Notes under the pieces: model-generated
Databases searched by the model: none
Told to the model about the DNA's origin: nothing
Seen by the model: the letters and a program-made list of their open reading frames with translations, nothing else
Shown here: piece after piece, positions 43,729 to 44,559 of the stretch
How positions within the stretch are numbered: position 1 is the first letter of the stretch
Layout of the letters: every line of letters begins with the position of its first letter
Translations under genes and position numbers: made by a program
Origin: Candidatus Heimdallarchaeota archaeon
GTDB taxonomy: Archaea; Asgardarchaeota; Heimdallarchaeia; Hodarchaeales; Hodarchaeaceae
Assembly (NCBI GenBank): GCA_020353515.1
Contig: CP070695.1
Span: 4,047,632 to 4,092,190, forward strand
DNA: 44,559 nt
Direction of reading: 5' to 3'

Positions 43729-44559
43729 TTAAGATAATCCTCTTCTAAATTCATCCCATGTTTTAATTGTAAGACCATATTTTTTTGCCTTTTCTACTTT
43801 TGCTGATCCTGGATTCTCGCCTAATACTAACAAATCAAGTTTTCTTGAAAGTGAAGTCCATTCATAACCATGCTGAGCAACAAACTTCTCTAATTCCTTT
43901 TTATTCATTCCTGAAACTTTCCCAGTAACATAAATAGTCTTTACCGGTTCTTGACTATCAGAGGAAGCGTAGAAAACTTCATCAGAGGTGATGAATTGAT
44001 CTAAACCACCCATTCTTCGCTTTTGTGCAATTTGTTTTTTCTTCTCCTGATAAATGATTTTTACTCCTTTTGCTAAGATTTGATCACCCAAAGATGGATC
44101 ATGAAGACCAGAGTGGATATAATTCGCAGTGAGATCAGAAATTCCTTCTAATGAAATTAATTGCTTAATACTTGCTTTTTTTAGATCTTCAAAGGTTTTG
44201 AAGTGTTTAGCTAGAGTCTTGGCCATACCAATTCCAAGGGATTCAATCCCTAATCCTGCAAGGAAGATATGAAAGGGGAGCTGTTTTTTTTCTCGAATAC
44301 TCTGGAAAATTCGAGATCCATTCTTACCAAGATGATTAACCAAGACTCCCTCAGTTAGTTTAGTATCATAAAGATCAGTAAAATGTCTAATAAGGCCTAA
44401 ATCATAGAGTTTTGCGATATTTTTTGGTCCTAATCCTTCGATTTCAGTTACCCGTATCCAGTGACGAAAGGCTTGAATATCACGATCACGACAGGGTGAT
44501 CCTGTACAAACCAGATTCACTCCATCTCGTTTTAATACTGAGTCACAGGAAGGACAATT
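43729..44559 (-). CDS. ligA: NAD-dependent DNA ligase, C-terminal part (5' end outside the window)
   Basis: The frame is open to the last base; what is present is the C-terminal part of bacterial-type LigA. In order: a four-cysteine zinc finger ('CPSCDSVL' ... 'CTGSPC'), helix-hairpin-helix repeats ('EIEGLGPKNIAKLYDLGLI', 'LAGLGIESLGIGMAKTLAK', 'LISLEGISDLTANYI'), a short linker, and a C-terminal BRCT domain ('TIYVTGKVSGMNKKELEKFV', 'LDLLVLGENPGSAKVEKAKK'). The adenylation and OB domains must lie to the right of the window. Archaea normally use ATP-dependent ligases, so this is probably a transferred gene. The BRCT opening reads V-T-G-K where many have F-T-G. Confidence 0.9.
   Translation of the reverse strand, partial: NCPSCDSVLKRDGVNLVCTGSPCRDRDIQAFRHWIRVTEIEGLGPKNIAKLYDLGLIRHFTDLYDTKLTEGVLVNHLGKNGSRIFQSIREKKQLPFHIFLAGLGIESLGIGMAKTLAKHFKTFEDLKKASIKQLISLEGISDLTANYIHSGLHDPSLGDQILAKGVKIIYQEKKKQIAQKRRMGGLDQFITSDEVFYASSDSQEPVKTIYVTGKVSGMNKKELEKFVAQHGYEWTSLSRKLDLLVLGENPGSAKVEKAKKYGLTIKTWDEFRRGLS

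Noticed and set aside
1..44559. Searched for CRISPR arrays, insertion sequences, integrases and attachment repeats
   Set aside because: No regularly spaced repeats, transposase or integrase motifs were seen; transfer is suggested only by gene identity (for example ligA).

Overview
The window looks like a piece of an AT-rich archaeal chromosome. The information-processing and lipid genes are archaeal: PCNA with small and large clamp-loader subunits, Alba, CDP-archaeol synthase, archease with RtcB, an AbrB/PhoU regulator and TATA-type promoters. They sit among acyl-CoA, pyruvate-type oxidoreductase and citrate genes of a kind usually met in anaerobic bacteria. This mixture, the 'IDLxPL' leucine-rich repeat protein and a bacterial-type NAD-dependent DNA ligase suggest an Asgard archaeon (Lokiarchaeia-like). 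That assignment is inference: no eukaryotic signature protein or rRNA is present. Many genes appear to start with TTG behind a Shine-Dalgarno sequence. I found no tRNA, rRNA, CRISPR array, transposase, integrase or prophage gene.

Region 1 (1-7.8 kb) is acyl-CoA metabolism. A 5'-truncated acyl-CoA dehydrogenase that keeps glutaryl-CoA-dehydrogenase-like residues is followed by a ring-opening 6-oxocyclohex-1-ene-1-carbonyl-CoA hydrolase (BamA/Oah type) and a thiolase-family protein. After a leucine-rich repeat protein with a HEPN-like C-terminus come, on the other strand, a 3-hydroxyacyl-CoA dehydrogenase and an acyl-CoA synthetase. Together they could carry part of anaerobic benzoyl-CoA or alicyclic acid breakdown from the ring-opened product towards acetyl-CoA.

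Region 2 (7.8-15.9 kb) is ferredoxin-linked 2-oxoacid oxidation and citrate cleavage. It holds indolepyruvate:ferredoxin oxidoreductase subunits (iorA, iorB) with a PaaI-type thioesterase between them, then a citrate lyase alpha subunit (citF) with no beta or gamma partner nearby. Convergent to citF is a two-gene ATP-citrate lyase whose large subunit is fused to a citrate-synthase-like lyase domain. This allows citrate to be made into, or released from, acetyl-CoA and oxaloacetate by two possible activation routes.

Region 3 (16-25.3 kb) is a core archaeal block: two unknown proteins, Alba, CarS, an AIR-synthase-like protein, a galactokinase-like GHMP kinase, a small putative winged-helix protein, and a PCNA-RfcS-RfcL cluster. 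PCNA has an added, very acidic C-terminal tail and RfcL has a lysine-rich tail ending in a PIP-box.

Region 4 (25.3-44.6 kb) is mixed: two TPR-like proteins, an M24 peptidase, an AbrB-PhoU regulator, a NifU-type Fe-S scaffold, an orphan histidine kinase, an alpha/beta hydrolase behind a DUF917 protein, archease-RtcB, an UlaG-like metallo-hydrolase, a nucleotidyltransferase, aspartyl-tRNA synthetase, a large membrane protein with a long outside domain, a DUF92/TMEM19 membrane protein, and the C-terminal part of an NAD-dependent DNA ligase that runs off the end.
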